Source: a virus. Taken from it: a stretch of 50,167 nt of DNA. The DNA is taken from positions 1-50,167 of the IMG/VR virus record IMGVR_UViG_3300028581_000003. One strand, 5' to 3'. Within the stretch, counting starts at the first letter, position 1; each line of letters starts with the position of its first letter. The translations under genes were made by a program, and so were the position numbers. Below, in pieces: positions 24,138 to 32,082 of this stretch. The notes under the pieces are model-generated. The model ran no database searches. It worked only from the letters and a program-made list of their open reading frames with translations, and had not been told where the DNA came from.

Positions 24138-24649
24138 CAAACGATTATTTGAATATTTTAATCTATTTTTGTGAAAAAGCAAAAAAGAAAGGGCAGTTAT
24201 TAATTTTTAATGATGTTTCTTTGCTTTCTTTTGTTCCAAGAATTGTTCACGAAGATGCGATTCTTCCTTTTATTAATATAAATATTGACAAAAAGAAAAA
24301 GTATATCTTAAAAACATATTATAGCGGAGAAATAACAAAAAAGAATCCTTGTATAGAATCCATATCAAATAATAAAATCTATTTTAGAAGTTGTCGAGTT
24401 TTTCCAACATTTTTCATAGATTTACTTGTAATTGAACAGTTACAATACCATAAAAAACTACTTGAAATCAAAAAGATGTTCATCGGTTATCACATCTTAG
24501 GCCTGGAAAAACTTTTCAAAGAATTTGATATTGTGATTCAAAACCCGGACTATTATTTAGTTTTAGAACATTGGAAAAAAAGATTTGCAAATGAGAATTT
24601 GAAACTAGAAATGTTAAAGAAATATAAGGGGTGGTTGAATGGAAAATAA
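24131..24649 (+). CDS. Hypothetical protein between ThyA-like enzyme and polymerase
   Basis: 172 residues from a TTG at 24131 that overlaps the previous stop; no in-frame ATG occurs near. Mixed alpha/beta, with a central beta region (PFININIDKKKKYILKTYY) and helical C-terminus. No motif recognised. Its place suggests a partner in nucleotide modification or replication. Confidence 0.55.
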   Translation: MVTNDYLNILIYFCEKAKKKGQLLIFNDVSLLSFVPRIVHEDAILPFININIDKKKKYILKTYYSGEITKKNPCIESISNNKIYFRSCRVFPTFFIDLLVIEQLQYHKKLLEIKKMFIGYHILGLEKLFKEFDIVIQNPDYYLVLEHWKKRFANENLKLEMLKKYKGWLNGK

Positions 24650-27110
24650 AAAAGGTGTTTTCTTCAATGTTGAGCAATGTCAAATAGGAGGAGACTCTTG
24701 TGGATTAAGATTTTTAGGAAGATGGGAAGATAAGTCAAAAATGGATTTTATTACAAAAGGTCAAAAACCATATTTTTATATTTTAGAAGATGAGGCCTCT
24801 TTAATTACTTTTGCCTGTAAAAAAGAATATGGATTCATGAGTATTTACAACGACAAATTGATTAAAATTATTTTCGATAATCCTTTTGATACATGGACTT
24901 TTAAATCTTTATTTACAAAAACATTTGAAGCAGATGTTCATTATTCTTTGAAGTATCTGATCGACAAAGATTTGTATGATGGAATAGAAGTTAAGAATAA
25001 CGAAGTTAAGAATAACGAAGTTTTTCATTCTGAAATTGATGTTGAGCCAAGAGTTATGATTGTAGATATTGAAACAGATTATGTTGGAGGGTCAAACTCT
25101 GATATGATGAGACCAATTATTTCAATTGCTTTTTATGATAATTATACAAATAAATTATATTGCATTGCAACAAAAGATGACAAAGAAGTTTTTGAAAAGA
25201 AATATCTTTCGACTCAAAAAGAATTAAAAACAGAAATTGAAGTTGAATTACAAGTTGTAACTTCAGAAAAACAACTACTGGAAATTTTCAAAAAGTTTGT
25301 AATTGATTTTGATATTGACATTTTTACGGGATGGAATGTCAATTTTGATATGATTTATATTTTACATAGACTTGCAACTTTGAACTTAAATGTCAGTGAA
25401 ATGTCTCCTTTGCGGAAAATTTCATACTCAACAGAGTATGTTGTCTCCGGAGAAAAACAAGCAAAATATGCTACGGGTAAACATGAAAAGAAAGTCAATA
25501 TTAAAGGACGAGCTATTATTGATTTGATGGCGGGTTACAAAAGAATGAAATGGAAGTCTGTTCCTTCCGGTAGTCTGGAGGCTGTTGGACAAGTTGAATT
25601 TAAAACAGGAAAGATTCAATATAAAGGATGGATTCACGACTTTTGGCTTTCTGATTTTGATAAATTTATTGAGTATAATATTCGAGATGTTGAAATTTGT
25701 ATAGCTTTAAACAAAAAATATAATATTCTTAATTCACTATTAGGAATTAAAAAAATGTCTGGTTGTGAATTAGCAGATATTTTACAAAATAGTAGAATTA
25801 TTGACACATACATTTTAAGAAATTGTAAAAATAAAATTATACTTCCATCAAAAAATTACGCAAAAGACTACGATGCAATTGAAGGAGGATTTGTTTTAGC
25901 TCCTAGATCTGGTATAAGTAAAAACATTGTTGTTCTGGATTTAAAGTCTTTATATCCATCTATTATGTTAAGTTTTAATATGTCTCCGGAAACTATTGAT
26001 TTAAATGGTGAAATAAGTGTTGGAAATGGAATCAAATTCAAAAAAGAAACAGGCATACTTAAACATATTTTACAAGATATTTTAGATAAGAGAGATGGGG
26101 TAAGAGCACTTTTGAAAACACCTGAGTATGATAAAGAAAAATATCCCGAAAAATATTTAACAATGTATAAGAAACAATACTATTATAAAACTTTTCAAAA
26201 TTCCTTCTACGGCGCCACGCTTTATCCAGGTTTTAGATTATTTAATCCTGACATTGGAAAATCAATTACATTTGTTGGAAGATTTTTGAATGAAAAGATG
26301 CGAGAACTTTGTATAAAAAAAGGTTATGAAGTTATAACTGCAGATACAGATTCGGTTTATGTTGATGTTCACGAAGAAAATTCTGAAAAAGCAATTGCTA
26401 TTGGAAAACAATTAGAAGATGACATCAATCACTCTTTTGCAACTTGGTTTGCGGATAAGGGAAATGATGCAAGTTTTATTAGTATTAAATTCGAAAAATT
26501 ATACGGAATTTATGCAAATGCCGGTGGCAAAAAGTGCTATGCAGGAAATATTGTCTGGGATTGGGAAAAAGGAATGTTGGATGTTCCAGAAATGGAGATC
26601 AAAGGATTTGCAACGGTTAAGAGTGATCGAAGTTTAGTAAGTAAAAAAATTCAAAAAACTGTGATTCAAATGATTTTAGCAGAAAAAGATACAAAATCAA
26701 TTATTGCTTTTATTTATCAAGAAATTGATAAGATTTATGCAAAAAAATATACTTGGGAAGAAATCGGAATTCCAAAAGCTATTTCAAAGGATTTAGATGA
26801 GTATAAGATTTCAAATCCTTGGATTGATGGAGTAAGATATTCTCTCGCAAATGTAAACGGATTTACATTTTCTCCAAAACCTTATTTGTTATATGTTAAA
26901 AAATCGAATAAATACAAAACATCTTGTTTTTGTTTTAATAATACTTGGGAAGTTCCTGATGATTTGCCAATTGATTGGGAAAGCATGTTATTAAAAAGTA
27001 TTGCAAAAATTGTTGAAAAGCTATTTGAAATGCTTCATGTTGAACCAAAAGTAGTAGACATCTATATAAAAAATAAATTAACAAACCAAAGATTCTTAGA
27101 TTCTTTTTAA
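24639..27110 (+). CDS. Family B DNA polymerase with 3'-5' exonuclease
   Basis: 823 residues. Exonuclease motifs: DIETD (D143, E145), GWNVNFD (D237) and YNIRD (D350). Polymerase motif A DLKSLYPS at 434-441, motif B KTFQNSFYG at 517-525, motif C DTDS at 569-572. All catalytic acids are present, so it should be a proofreading replicase. No protein-priming insertions recognised. A 15-bp unit (VKNNE) is tandemly duplicated near residue 118-128. Overlaps the previous gene by 11 nt. Confidence 0.95.
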   Translation: MENKKGVFFNVEQCQIGGDSCGLRFLGRWEDKSKMDFITKGQKPYFYILEDEASLITFACKKEYGFMSIYNDKLIKIIFDNPFDTWTFKSLFTKTFEADVHYSLKYLIDKDLYDGIEVKNNEVKNNEVFHSEIDVEPRVMIVDIETDYVGGSNSDMMRPIISIAFYDNYTNKLYCIATKDDKEVFEKKYLSTQKELKTEIEVELQVVTSEKQLLEIFKKFVIDFDIDIFTGWNVNFDMIYILHRLATLNLNVSEMSPLRKISYSTEYVVSGEKQAKYATGKHEKKVNIKGRAIIDLMAGYKRMKWKSVPSGSLEAVGQVEFKTGKIQYKGWIHDFWLSDFDKFIEYNIRDVEICIALNKKYNILNSLLGIKKMSGCELADILQNSRIIDTYILRNCKNKIILPSKNYAKDYDAIEGGFVLAPRSGISKNIVVLDLKSLYPSIMLSFNMSPETIDLNGEISVGNGIKFKKETGILKHILQDILDKRDGVRALLKTPEYDKEKYPEKYLTMYKKQYYYKTFQNSFYGATLYPGFRLFNPDIGKSITFVGRFLNEKMRELCIKKGYEVITADTDSVYVDVHEENSEKAIAIGKQLEDDINHSFATWFADKGNDASFISIKFEKLYGIYANAGGKKCYAGNIVWDWEKGMLDVPEMEIKGFATVKSDRSLVSKKIQKTVIQMILAEKDTKSIIAFIYQEIDKIYAKKYTWEEIGIPKAISKDLDEYKISNPWIDGVRYSLANVNGFTFSPKPYLLYVKKSNKYKTSCFCFNNTWEVPDDLPIDWESMLLKSIAKIVEKLFEMLHVEPKVVDIYIKNKLTNQRFLDSF

Positions 27111-27140
27111 TGTAATTACAAAGTTACAATTTCAATATAG

Positions 27141-27155
27141 CAACATTTATAAATA
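27141..27155 (+). promoter_or_regulatory. Promoter, AACATTTATAAATA class
   Basis: CAACATTTATAAATA; TATA first T at 27146, 29 nt before the ATG at 27175. Drives the ligase operon. Confidence 0.8.
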
Positions 27156-27174
27156 AGTATCAATATCTATTAAT

Positions 27175-27351
27175 ATGGTAAACACAATGAAAACTTTACA
27201 AATCATAAGCTCCAAACCCGATGTTCAAATCCTTGGATTCGCAAATAAAAGTGGTTTAATAGTTCGGGGTCTAGAACTCATTTATAAAACTACGATGTCG
27301 ACATTTGGGAATTCGTCTACCCTGGTTAGGACAGGGGGCACCTTAAAATGA
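27175..27351 (+). CDS. 58-residue small protein, leaderless
   Basis: Starts MVNTMKTLQIIS at the predicted transcription start and ends in an ATGA overlap with the next gene. Mixed strands with a Gly/Thr-rich end. No family recognised. The position and overlap argue that it is translated. Confidence 0.55.
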   Translation: MVNTMKTLQIISSKPDVQILGFANKSGLIVRGLELIYKTTMSTFGNSSTLVRTGGTLK

Positions 27352-27584
27352 CAAAAAAAATTATTAAGAGATACGGAACTTCAACAGTTCTGGTGTGGAC
27401 ATCAGAAGAAATGAATATGTATGATATTGAGCCCGGAAAAATTGCTGTTTTTGATAATTTAAGAGTAATTACAAAAAATGATCTTTCAAAAAGTGAATAT
27501 GCAGAGTTGTTAAAACAATCAACAAAAAGAGGTCCTCCTCTGGGCATTAAAAATAAATTTAATGAAAAACATAAAAACAAATGA
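27348..27584 (+). CDS. AbrB/SpoVT-like small regulator
   Basis: 78 residues. IIKRYGTSTVLVWTSEEM ... IEPGKIAVFDN has the beta-hairpin pattern of the AbrB domain, followed by a basic tail. Likely a DNA-binding regulator of the ligase operon. Confidence 0.5.
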   Translation: MTKKIIKRYGTSTVLVWTSEEMNMYDIEPGKIAVFDNLRVITKNDLSKSEYAELLKQSTKRGPPLGIKNKFNEKHKNK

Positions 27585-27721
27585 AAACAAAAAAACAAAT
27601 TGAAGAACAAATAAAGATCGTTAAACAACATCAAATAACTTCAAAAAATATTGGAGATATAAGAAATGTTGATTTTCTCCAAGGAGTAATTAACCAATTA
27701 AATTGGGTGATTTCAAAATGA
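27581..27721 (+). CDS. 46-residue small helical protein
   Basis: MKTKKQIEEQIKIVKQHQ onward; two short charged helices. ATGA overlaps on both sides. Such short Lys/Glu hairpins are common in phage operons. Function unknown. Confidence 0.55.
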   Translation: MKTKKQIEEQIKIVKQHQITSKNIGDIRNVDFLQGVINQLNWVISK

Positions 27722-27879
27722 AAGATTGGATATATGTTTTGTGGGCAATCACATCAGGAGTATGTCTTTCATTTTCATTTTACGCTGTTTCTTCTTGGGT
27801 TAGTCTTTCTTGTCTAATTATAGGAACATTTCTTGTTTATACTCTGGGCGTTATAGTAGGATGGGAGACAATGAAATGA
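27718..27879 (+). CDS. 53-residue two-helix membrane protein
   Basis: Two membrane helices separated by a short turn (about 4-24 and 28-48). ATGA overlaps tie it to the small protein before and the ligase after. Function unknown. Confidence 0.6.
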   Translation: MKDWIYVLWAITSGVCLSFSFYAVSSWVSLSCLIIGTFLVYTLGVIVGWETMK

Positions 27880-28799
27880 AAGAATTTCGTCCAATGCTCG
27901 CTCCTAATGACAAGGTCGATTTATCAACTATAAAATATCCTTTACTAGCATCAACAAAGTTAGATGGCATAAGAACAATTTTTATAAATGGAAAAATGCT
28001 TTCAAGAAGTCTGAAAGAAATTCCAAATAAACAATTGCAAGAAAAATTTCAACCGTTAAAAGACTTTAGTAAAGTGCATAATGTAATTCTTGATGGAGAA
28101 ATCTATGGACATGGTTTAACATTCCAACAGATCACACATTTTGTAATGACAGAGGATTTAGAACATGAACAATTGCCTAATGAACTAAAATTTAATTGTT
28201 TTGATTGTATTTATAAAGATCAAATCGATATGGAGTTTTGGACTAGAATCGTATATTGTAATAAACTAGAAATAGAATTTCCATTATTAGTTTTTACATT
28301 AATTCAACAAGAAGTTCGAAATCAACAAGACACAGAAGAATTATTTGAAAATGTATTAAAAGATGGATTTGAAGGTTTAATTCTAAAGAATCCACAATCT
28401 AAATATAAGTTTGGAAGAGCAACATTAAAATCTGGGGATATGTATAAAGTAAAACCATTCTTAACTTTTGATGCAAAGATCATAAGAGTCGAAGAAAGAA
28501 TGGAAAATACTTCAGAAAGTTATAAAAACGAATTAGGAGACTCACAAAAGCATCATTGTAAAGATGCAATGATTCCAACAGGAATTGCCGCATGTTTTGT
28601 AGTTAATTATGAAGGACAAGAACAAAAAGTTTGTTTGACAGGATTAGAAAGTTTTCGAAAAGAAATTTGGAATAACAAAGAAAATTATATTGGAAAAGAA
28701 ATTGAATTTAAAGGAATGTTAGTTGGAGCAAAAGATTTAGTAAGACATCCTACATTTATTCGATTTCGAAATGATAAAGATGGTAACGAAAAAGTTTGA
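27876..28799 (+). CDS. ATP-dependent DNA ligase
   Basis: 307 residues from the ATG at 27876 (ATGA overlap). Adenylation motif KLDGIR with nucleophile K28, motif III ILDGEIYG (E75), motif IV FEGLILKN (E166), motif V YKVKPF (K191, K193), then an OB-fold-like C-terminus. Size and motif order are those of small viral ligases. Seals Okazaki fragments or nicks during replication of the element. Confidence 0.9.
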   Translation: MKEFRPMLAPNDKVDLSTIKYPLLASTKLDGIRTIFINGKMLSRSLKEIPNKQLQEKFQPLKDFSKVHNVILDGEIYGHGLTFQQITHFVMTEDLEHEQLPNELKFNCFDCIYKDQIDMEFWTRIVYCNKLEIEFPLLVFTLIQQEVRNQQDTEELFENVLKDGFEGLILKNPQSKYKFGRATLKSGDMYKVKPFLTFDAKIIRVEERMENTSESYKNELGDSQKHHCKDAMIPTGIAACFVVNYEGQEQKVCLTGLESFRKEIWNNKENYIGKEIEFKGMLVGAKDLVRHPTFIRFRNDKDGNEKV

Positions 28800-28980
28800 A
28801 TGCTTTCATTGCAAGAGAATGATGAGATTACGAGCTCTTGTAAAAATCGGAAATGTTAGAGCTTGTCGAGAATGTCTTTATCATTCTTCAAGAGGAATTC
28901 CTTTAAAAATAAGGAGCAAAAAGAAAATAATTAAAAAAAAGAGGGAGAGTGATATGGATGAAGAGATTTCTTTCGCCTGA
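28771..28980 (+). CDS. Small zinc-finger protein
   Basis: 69 residues with CFHCKRMM ... CREC, a four-Cys zinc site, then a Lys/Arg-rich tail. The start overlaps the ligase end; an ATG at 28780 is an alternative. Likely nucleic-acid binding. Confidence 0.55.
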   Translation: MIKMVTKKFECFHCKRMMRLRALVKIGNVRACRECLYHSSRGIPLKIRSKKKIIKKKRESDMDEEISFA

Positions 28981-29158
28981 CGAAAAAAGAATGATAATAT
29001 ATAAGCATATTCAAAACGGGTATACTGCAAGTGAAGCAAGACAGAAAATGGAAGATGATTGCAAAGCTATTTCGGATATAACCAAGAAAGAACGAGTTAA
29101 TAGAATGACCAAACGAAAGAATACCAATAATGATAAATTTTTAGAGGGATTAAAATGA
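28958..29158 (+). CDS. Small basic protein, HTH-like
   Basis: 66 residues from the ATG at 28958 (GGGAG about twelve bases upstream); a GTG at 28949 is an alternative. DEKRMIIYKHIQNGYTASEARQ suggests a helix-turn-helix; basic tail. Ends in an ATGA overlap with the next gene. Function unknown. Confidence 0.5.
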   Translation: MKRFLSPDEKRMIIYKHIQNGYTASEARQKMEDDCKAISDITKKERVNRMTKRKNTNNDKFLEGLK

Positions 29159-29604
29159 GAAGTGAAATAGAATCTTTCAAGATAAAAGAAAGTCAAACTG
29201 TTTTCGATTGGAAAGCAAATAAAAGGTCGTATTCTTCTCCGAATAAATATGGAAATTATGCTGTGAGAATAAAAAGAACCAAGCACAAAGATGGCACATA
29301 TTACTCTGCCAACTTATATTTTAGCAAACAATTTCGAAGAGTTTTCAATTCCGGACATTTTGTTGAATTATTTTTCTCTAAAGTAGAAAAGCAAGAATAT
29401 CTTGGGATAAGATTTCTAAAAATTTCTTCTGACGACTCTTACAAAGTATCTTGTGGAACAAAAAGACACGATGGTATTGTTACAAAAGCTTTGGCTCCAT
29501 ACAACGAGCATGTTTATAAAGAAACTGAGCTAGAAATGGATGTTAAGAATAACATGATTGTATTAAAAATAGAAAAAGCAAAGGAGGAAAAATGCAAAAG
29601 CTAG
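29155..29604 (+). CDS. Hypothetical protein
   Basis: 149 residues, strand-rich and basic, no membrane segment, one Cys pair far apart. Strong ATGA coupling to the gene before. No family recognised. Confidence 0.55.
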   Translation: MRSEIESFKIKESQTVFDWKANKRSYSSPNKYGNYAVRIKRTKHKDGTYYSANLYFSKQFRRVFNSGHFVELFFSKVEKQEYLGIRFLKISSDDSYKVSCGTKRHDGIVTKALAPYNEHVYKETELEMDVKNNMIVLKIEKAKEEKCKS

Positions 29605-29849
29605 GAGCTCTTGCTCGTCCAAAAGGAGTTGGCTGGATTAAAGTATTTGACTGCAAGTCTAGAAAGCATGTTCATTTTTGTTGGAGAATTGTTAAGAGAA
29701 AAAATTATCTTTTGTATATAAGAAAGGTAGGTGGACTTTCGAAAAAAATTCCTTATGAACTTTGGTGCAAGAAGCCCGATCATGATGAAATTCCCATTCA
29801 AGAGCTAAATAGCTTAATCGAGGAGGTTACTTCCAAGAGGAAGATATGA
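29592..29849 (+). CDS. Hypothetical small basic protein
   Basis: 85 residues with strands WIKVFDCKSRKHVHFCWRI and a helical end. GGAGG directly before the ATG at 29592. Followed by a further coupled short ORF. Function unknown. Confidence 0.55.
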   Translation: MQKLGALARPKGVGWIKVFDCKSRKHVHFCWRIVKRKNYLLYIRKVGGLSKKIPYELWCKKPDHDEIPIQELNSLIEEVTSKRKI

Positions 29850-29926
29850 GCTTTTTGACTTGTGAACCTCATTTTCATTTCACAAGTGCTAATTGAAAAC
29901 AATGCAAACTCATCATGAAGGGTTAA
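29846..29926 (+). pseudogene. Short zinc-finger-like ORF interrupted by TGA
   Basis: Starts by ATGA overlap with the gene before. The frame reads MSFLTCEPHFHFTSAN, TGA, KQCKLIMKG, stop. The TGA replaces the first residue of what would be a CxxC pair, giving C-xx-H ... (TGA)-xx-C. Either a Cys codon mutated to TGA (pseudogene) or UGA recoding. The frame on both sides of the TGA looks like one small zinc finger. Confidence 0.35.
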
Positions 29927-29970
29927 TGAAGAAGATGGATAAATACATCTTTGGAGATCCTTGCTCTTGA
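29926..29970 (+). CDS. 14-residue coupled ORF
   Basis: MKKMDKYIFGDPCS, begun by a TAATG overlap with the interrupted ORF. Last possible ORF of the plus-strand ligase operon before the palindromes at 29972. Weak evidence beyond the overlap. Confidence 0.3.
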   Translation: MKKMDKYIFGDPCS

Positions 29971-29971
29971 T

Positions 29972-30009
29972 AAATTTCTTTATTTAAAGAAATTTCAACT
30001 TTTGAAATT
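29972..30009. terminator. Pair of perfect palindromes between converging genes
   Basis: AAATTTCTTTA/TT/TAAAGAAATTT (29972-29995) is immediately followed by AATTTCAA/CTT/TTGAAATT (29991-30009). They lie where the plus-strand ligase operon meets the end of the integrase gene. Likely a two-way terminator; a recombination-site role beside the integrase is also possible. Confidence 0.45.
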
Positions 30010-30745
30010 AAATAAAAGTATCGCCATAGATTTGTCGAATTTGTTCTTTTTCTTTCGGAGTAAATGAATCTGATTGGGAATAATGTTCATATTGTGTAAT
30101 TAAGTTATGTCCAAATCGGGTAGATAATTTCATACTATCAACTCCAATCGACAATGCCCAATTCTCAGACGTTTTTCTTATACTATGAATTGATAACATT
30201 TTATAGTCTTTTACTTTTGCTTTTTCTAGGGCTTTCTTTAAAGCTTTATGTGCGGCAGGTTGTGAAAGTAATCCTAATTCATTTTCTCTATTTAGATTAT
30301 TGTCATTAATTACTTTTCGAAGATCTTTGATCAATTCTCTAGATACACGAATTGTTCTGGTTTTACTTTTATTTTGTATATTGTCGCCATGTCTTCTTTT
30401 AGTTACTTTAAGAACTAATCTTTGATTTGGAAAGTCGATGTCTTCTACTTTAATGTGTTGAGCTTCATTAATTCTGGCACCAGTTAATAATAAGACTTTG
30501 AATGTGAAAACCTGATGCTCTTTTAGATTAGAAAGTAAATTGAACCATTCATCGGGATTAAGTATTCTATCACGATTTGATCTTACACTATATTCTCTTC
30601 CATCCGATTTGATTCCTATTGCTACTTCTTCATTTGAGAAGTCAAGAAAGAGTTTAGTCTTTCCACATTCACAAATTAACTCATTATCTTTTCTGAGCCA
30701 AACATGTTTGTGTGTCGTATCCATTTGTTGTGTTAAAGAATTCAA
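30008..30745 (-). CDS. Tyrosine recombinase/integrase
   Basis: 245 residues. An N-terminal zinc-like motif (HKHVW ... CEC, residues 12-27) precedes a short core-binding part. The catalytic domain has all residues: R91 (LLTGARINEA), K116, H187-x-x-R190 (HSIRK), H213 (FGHNL) and Y222. Can integrate the element or resolve circle dimers. The N-terminal domain is shorter than in most integrases. Start ATG 30745 chosen as the first in frame; an ATG at 30724 is possible. It is the only gene on this strand here, with its own promoter (TATA at 30823). Confidence 0.9.
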   Translation of the reverse strand: MNSLTQQMDTTHKHVWLRKDNELICECGKTKLFLDFSNEEVAIGIKSDGREYSVRSNRDRILNPDEWFNLLSNLKEHQVFTFKVLLLTGARINEAQHIKVEDIDFPNQRLVLKVTKRRHGDNIQNKSKTRTIRVSRELIKDLRKVINDNNLNRENELGLLSQPAAHKALKKALEKAKVKDYKMLSIHSIRKTSENWALSIGVDSMKLSTRFGHNLITQYEHYSQSDSFTPKEKEQIRQIYGDTFI

Positions 30746-30783
30746 AAACGTCCTTTATTCAATAGAACTCCTATAGAACTTGA

Positions 30784-30804
30784 ATTCTTTTATACTAAAA
30801 GAAT
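30784..30804 (-). promoter_or_regulatory. Palindromic operator at integrase start site
   Basis: ATTCTTTTA/TAC/TAAAAGAAT, nine-base arms, centred on 30794, exactly 29 nt from the TATA first T (30823). A repressor bound here would block initiation. A repeated TAGAACT pair lies between it and the ATG. Confidence 0.55.
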
Positions 30805-30915
30805 AACACATTATCTTTATAAATTTTTCCTTTGCAGGCTATTACCTTATATATAATTCTTATTTTGCCCTTTCATTATTAAATGTTTTCAAATATGGAG
30901 ATAATACTTTTTTCA

Positions 30916-30946
30916 ATTATATAATTATAATTATATAATTATAATT
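30916..30946. repeat. AT-only tandem repeat
   Basis: Two perfect copies of ATTATATAATTATA followed by a partial third, in the 245-bp gap between the integrase and the plus-strand membrane operon. Could be an operator, an easily melted site or an integrase-arm region. Confidence 0.5.
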
Positions 30947-30989
30947 TTGTGAAAAACTTTAAAAACATAATATATTATAATATAATGAA

Positions 30990-31244
30990 ATGGCAGAACC
31001 AAAATTTCCAAAAACTCTCGAACAATTCAATTCTTTTCAAATGTATATTCGTGAAGAATTTAAACCTATTTTCAAGAGATGGTGGAAACTTGTTCAAACC
31101 GATCCTAATTTTATAAGTATGATGGTGAAGCCCGGTGCAGGACTAGCTAGTATTGCTTTGCAAGATCACATCTTCAAATATGTAGTTGAAAAAGACCCCG
31201 ACTTTATTCGTAACTTAAGGAGCCAAAATGCACAATCCACTTAA
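30990..31244 (+). CDS. Hypothetical helical protein
   Basis: 84 residues, helical, with aromatic-rich FKPIFKRWWKLVQ and a Gly-rich break (VKPGAGLAS). No membrane helix. First gene of the ATPase operon; TTTAAAAAC lies 32 nt before the ATG. Function unknown. Confidence 0.55.
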   Translation: MAEPKFPKTLEQFNSFQMYIREEFKPIFKRWWKLVQTDPNFISMMVKPGAGLASIALQDHIFKYVVEKDPDFIRNLRSQNAQST

Positions 31245-31431
31245 AGGAATCAAAGACATCGTAAACAAGAACTTTTCAATCTTCTTAATTTGGATGCTTT
31301 CTTTCTTGTGTCTTCTGGAAGCTTTCATTGTTGACCAGACAGTTTACACATTTGGACTTATTTTGTTCTTCTATGTCTGTTATCAAATTAAAAAAATCAT
31401 AAGCTTTGAAAGAGCCAAAGAGAATAAATGA
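31228..31431 (+). CDS. Two-helix membrane protein
   Basis: 67 residues with two membrane helices (about 16-35 and 39-58) and a basic N-terminus. Overlaps the gene before by 17 nt. Probable small virion-membrane or packaging-complex protein; family not recognised. Confidence 0.6.
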   Translation: MHNPLKGIKDIVNKNFSIFLIWMLSFLCLLEAFIVDQTVYTFGLILFFYVCYQIKKIISFERAKENK

Positions 31432-31622
31432 AAAAATATAAAAAAGAACTCATTTCCCTAGACAACTCTGAACTTATAGGAGTTGCTTTATTGGGACTTT
31501 TGGGCATGGTTTTTTCTTATTATGGAAATAGCTTATTTTATACAGGATTGAGTTTTTTCTTGATTTTAATCTTAGTTCATGCACCTAGTCAGAACAGGAG
31601 ACACATTTATGAAGCCGATTAA
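31428..31622 (+). CDS. Two-helix membrane protein
   Basis: 64 residues, two membrane helices (about 15-33 and 36-53), ATGA overlap with the previous similar-sized membrane protein. The pair may be paralogous in layout though not clearly in sequence. Confidence 0.6.
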   Translation: MKKYKKELISLDNSELIGVALLGLLGMVFSYYGNSLFYTGLSFFLILILVHAPSQNRRHIYEAD

Positions 31623-32082
31623 ATTAATGATAAAGAAAGGTGGTCCTTTCGGCTATTCTTGGTATAGACATGTTGAAGTTCCAGGAGGAAGACTGTTAAT
31701 CGATGAAACCTCGTCTATAAAAACAGAAGGACAACTAGCAAACTTAATTAGCAAGAAGTGGGGACAAGGAAGATATCAAATACTAGCTTGGCAAGGGGGA
31801 TATGAAGGATTCTGGCTATTTTGGCTTGGAGAAATAGGAGAGAATGGCTTCTTAAGAGAAAAGAATGTCAACAAAGACTTGAAAAAAGCCAAAGAAGAGT
31901 ATCAAAAGCGAATGACAGAAGTCGAAACTTATGAAGAAAAAAAAGAATTGGTCGAAGAGATGGAAGACGATTTAAGCTTTGAAAGAGAGTTTGCAAAAGA
32001 CACAAAATCTTCTAAAAGAAGAGGTCCAATGGGAATTAAAACAAACCGTCCTGGAGAATGGCATAGATTTGAGGAGTATTAA
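31609..32082 (+). CDS. Hypothetical protein with coiled-coil tail
   Basis: 157 residues from the ATG at 31609 (AGGAG nine bases before). A Trp/Gly-rich N-terminal domain (GGPFGYSWYRHVEVPGG, WQGGYEGFWLFWLGE) is followed by a charged helical region and a basic end. Directly before the ATPase, 1-nt overlap. Possible ATPase partner; no family recognised. Confidence 0.55.
   Translation: MKPIKLMIKKGGPFGYSWYRHVEVPGGRLLIDETSSIKTEGQLANLISKKWGQGRYQILAWQGGYEGFWLFWLGEIGENGFLREKNVNKDLKKAKEEYQKRMTEVETYEEKKELVEEMEDDLSFEREFAKDTKSSKRRGPMGIKTNRPGEWHRFEEY

Noticed and set aside
27200-27345. tRNA-like phrases (GTTCAAATCC, TGGTTAGGAC) suggesting a tRNA or attachment site
   Set aside because: They lie in a leaderless 58-codon ORF joined by ATGA to the next gene; no complete cloverleaf forms.
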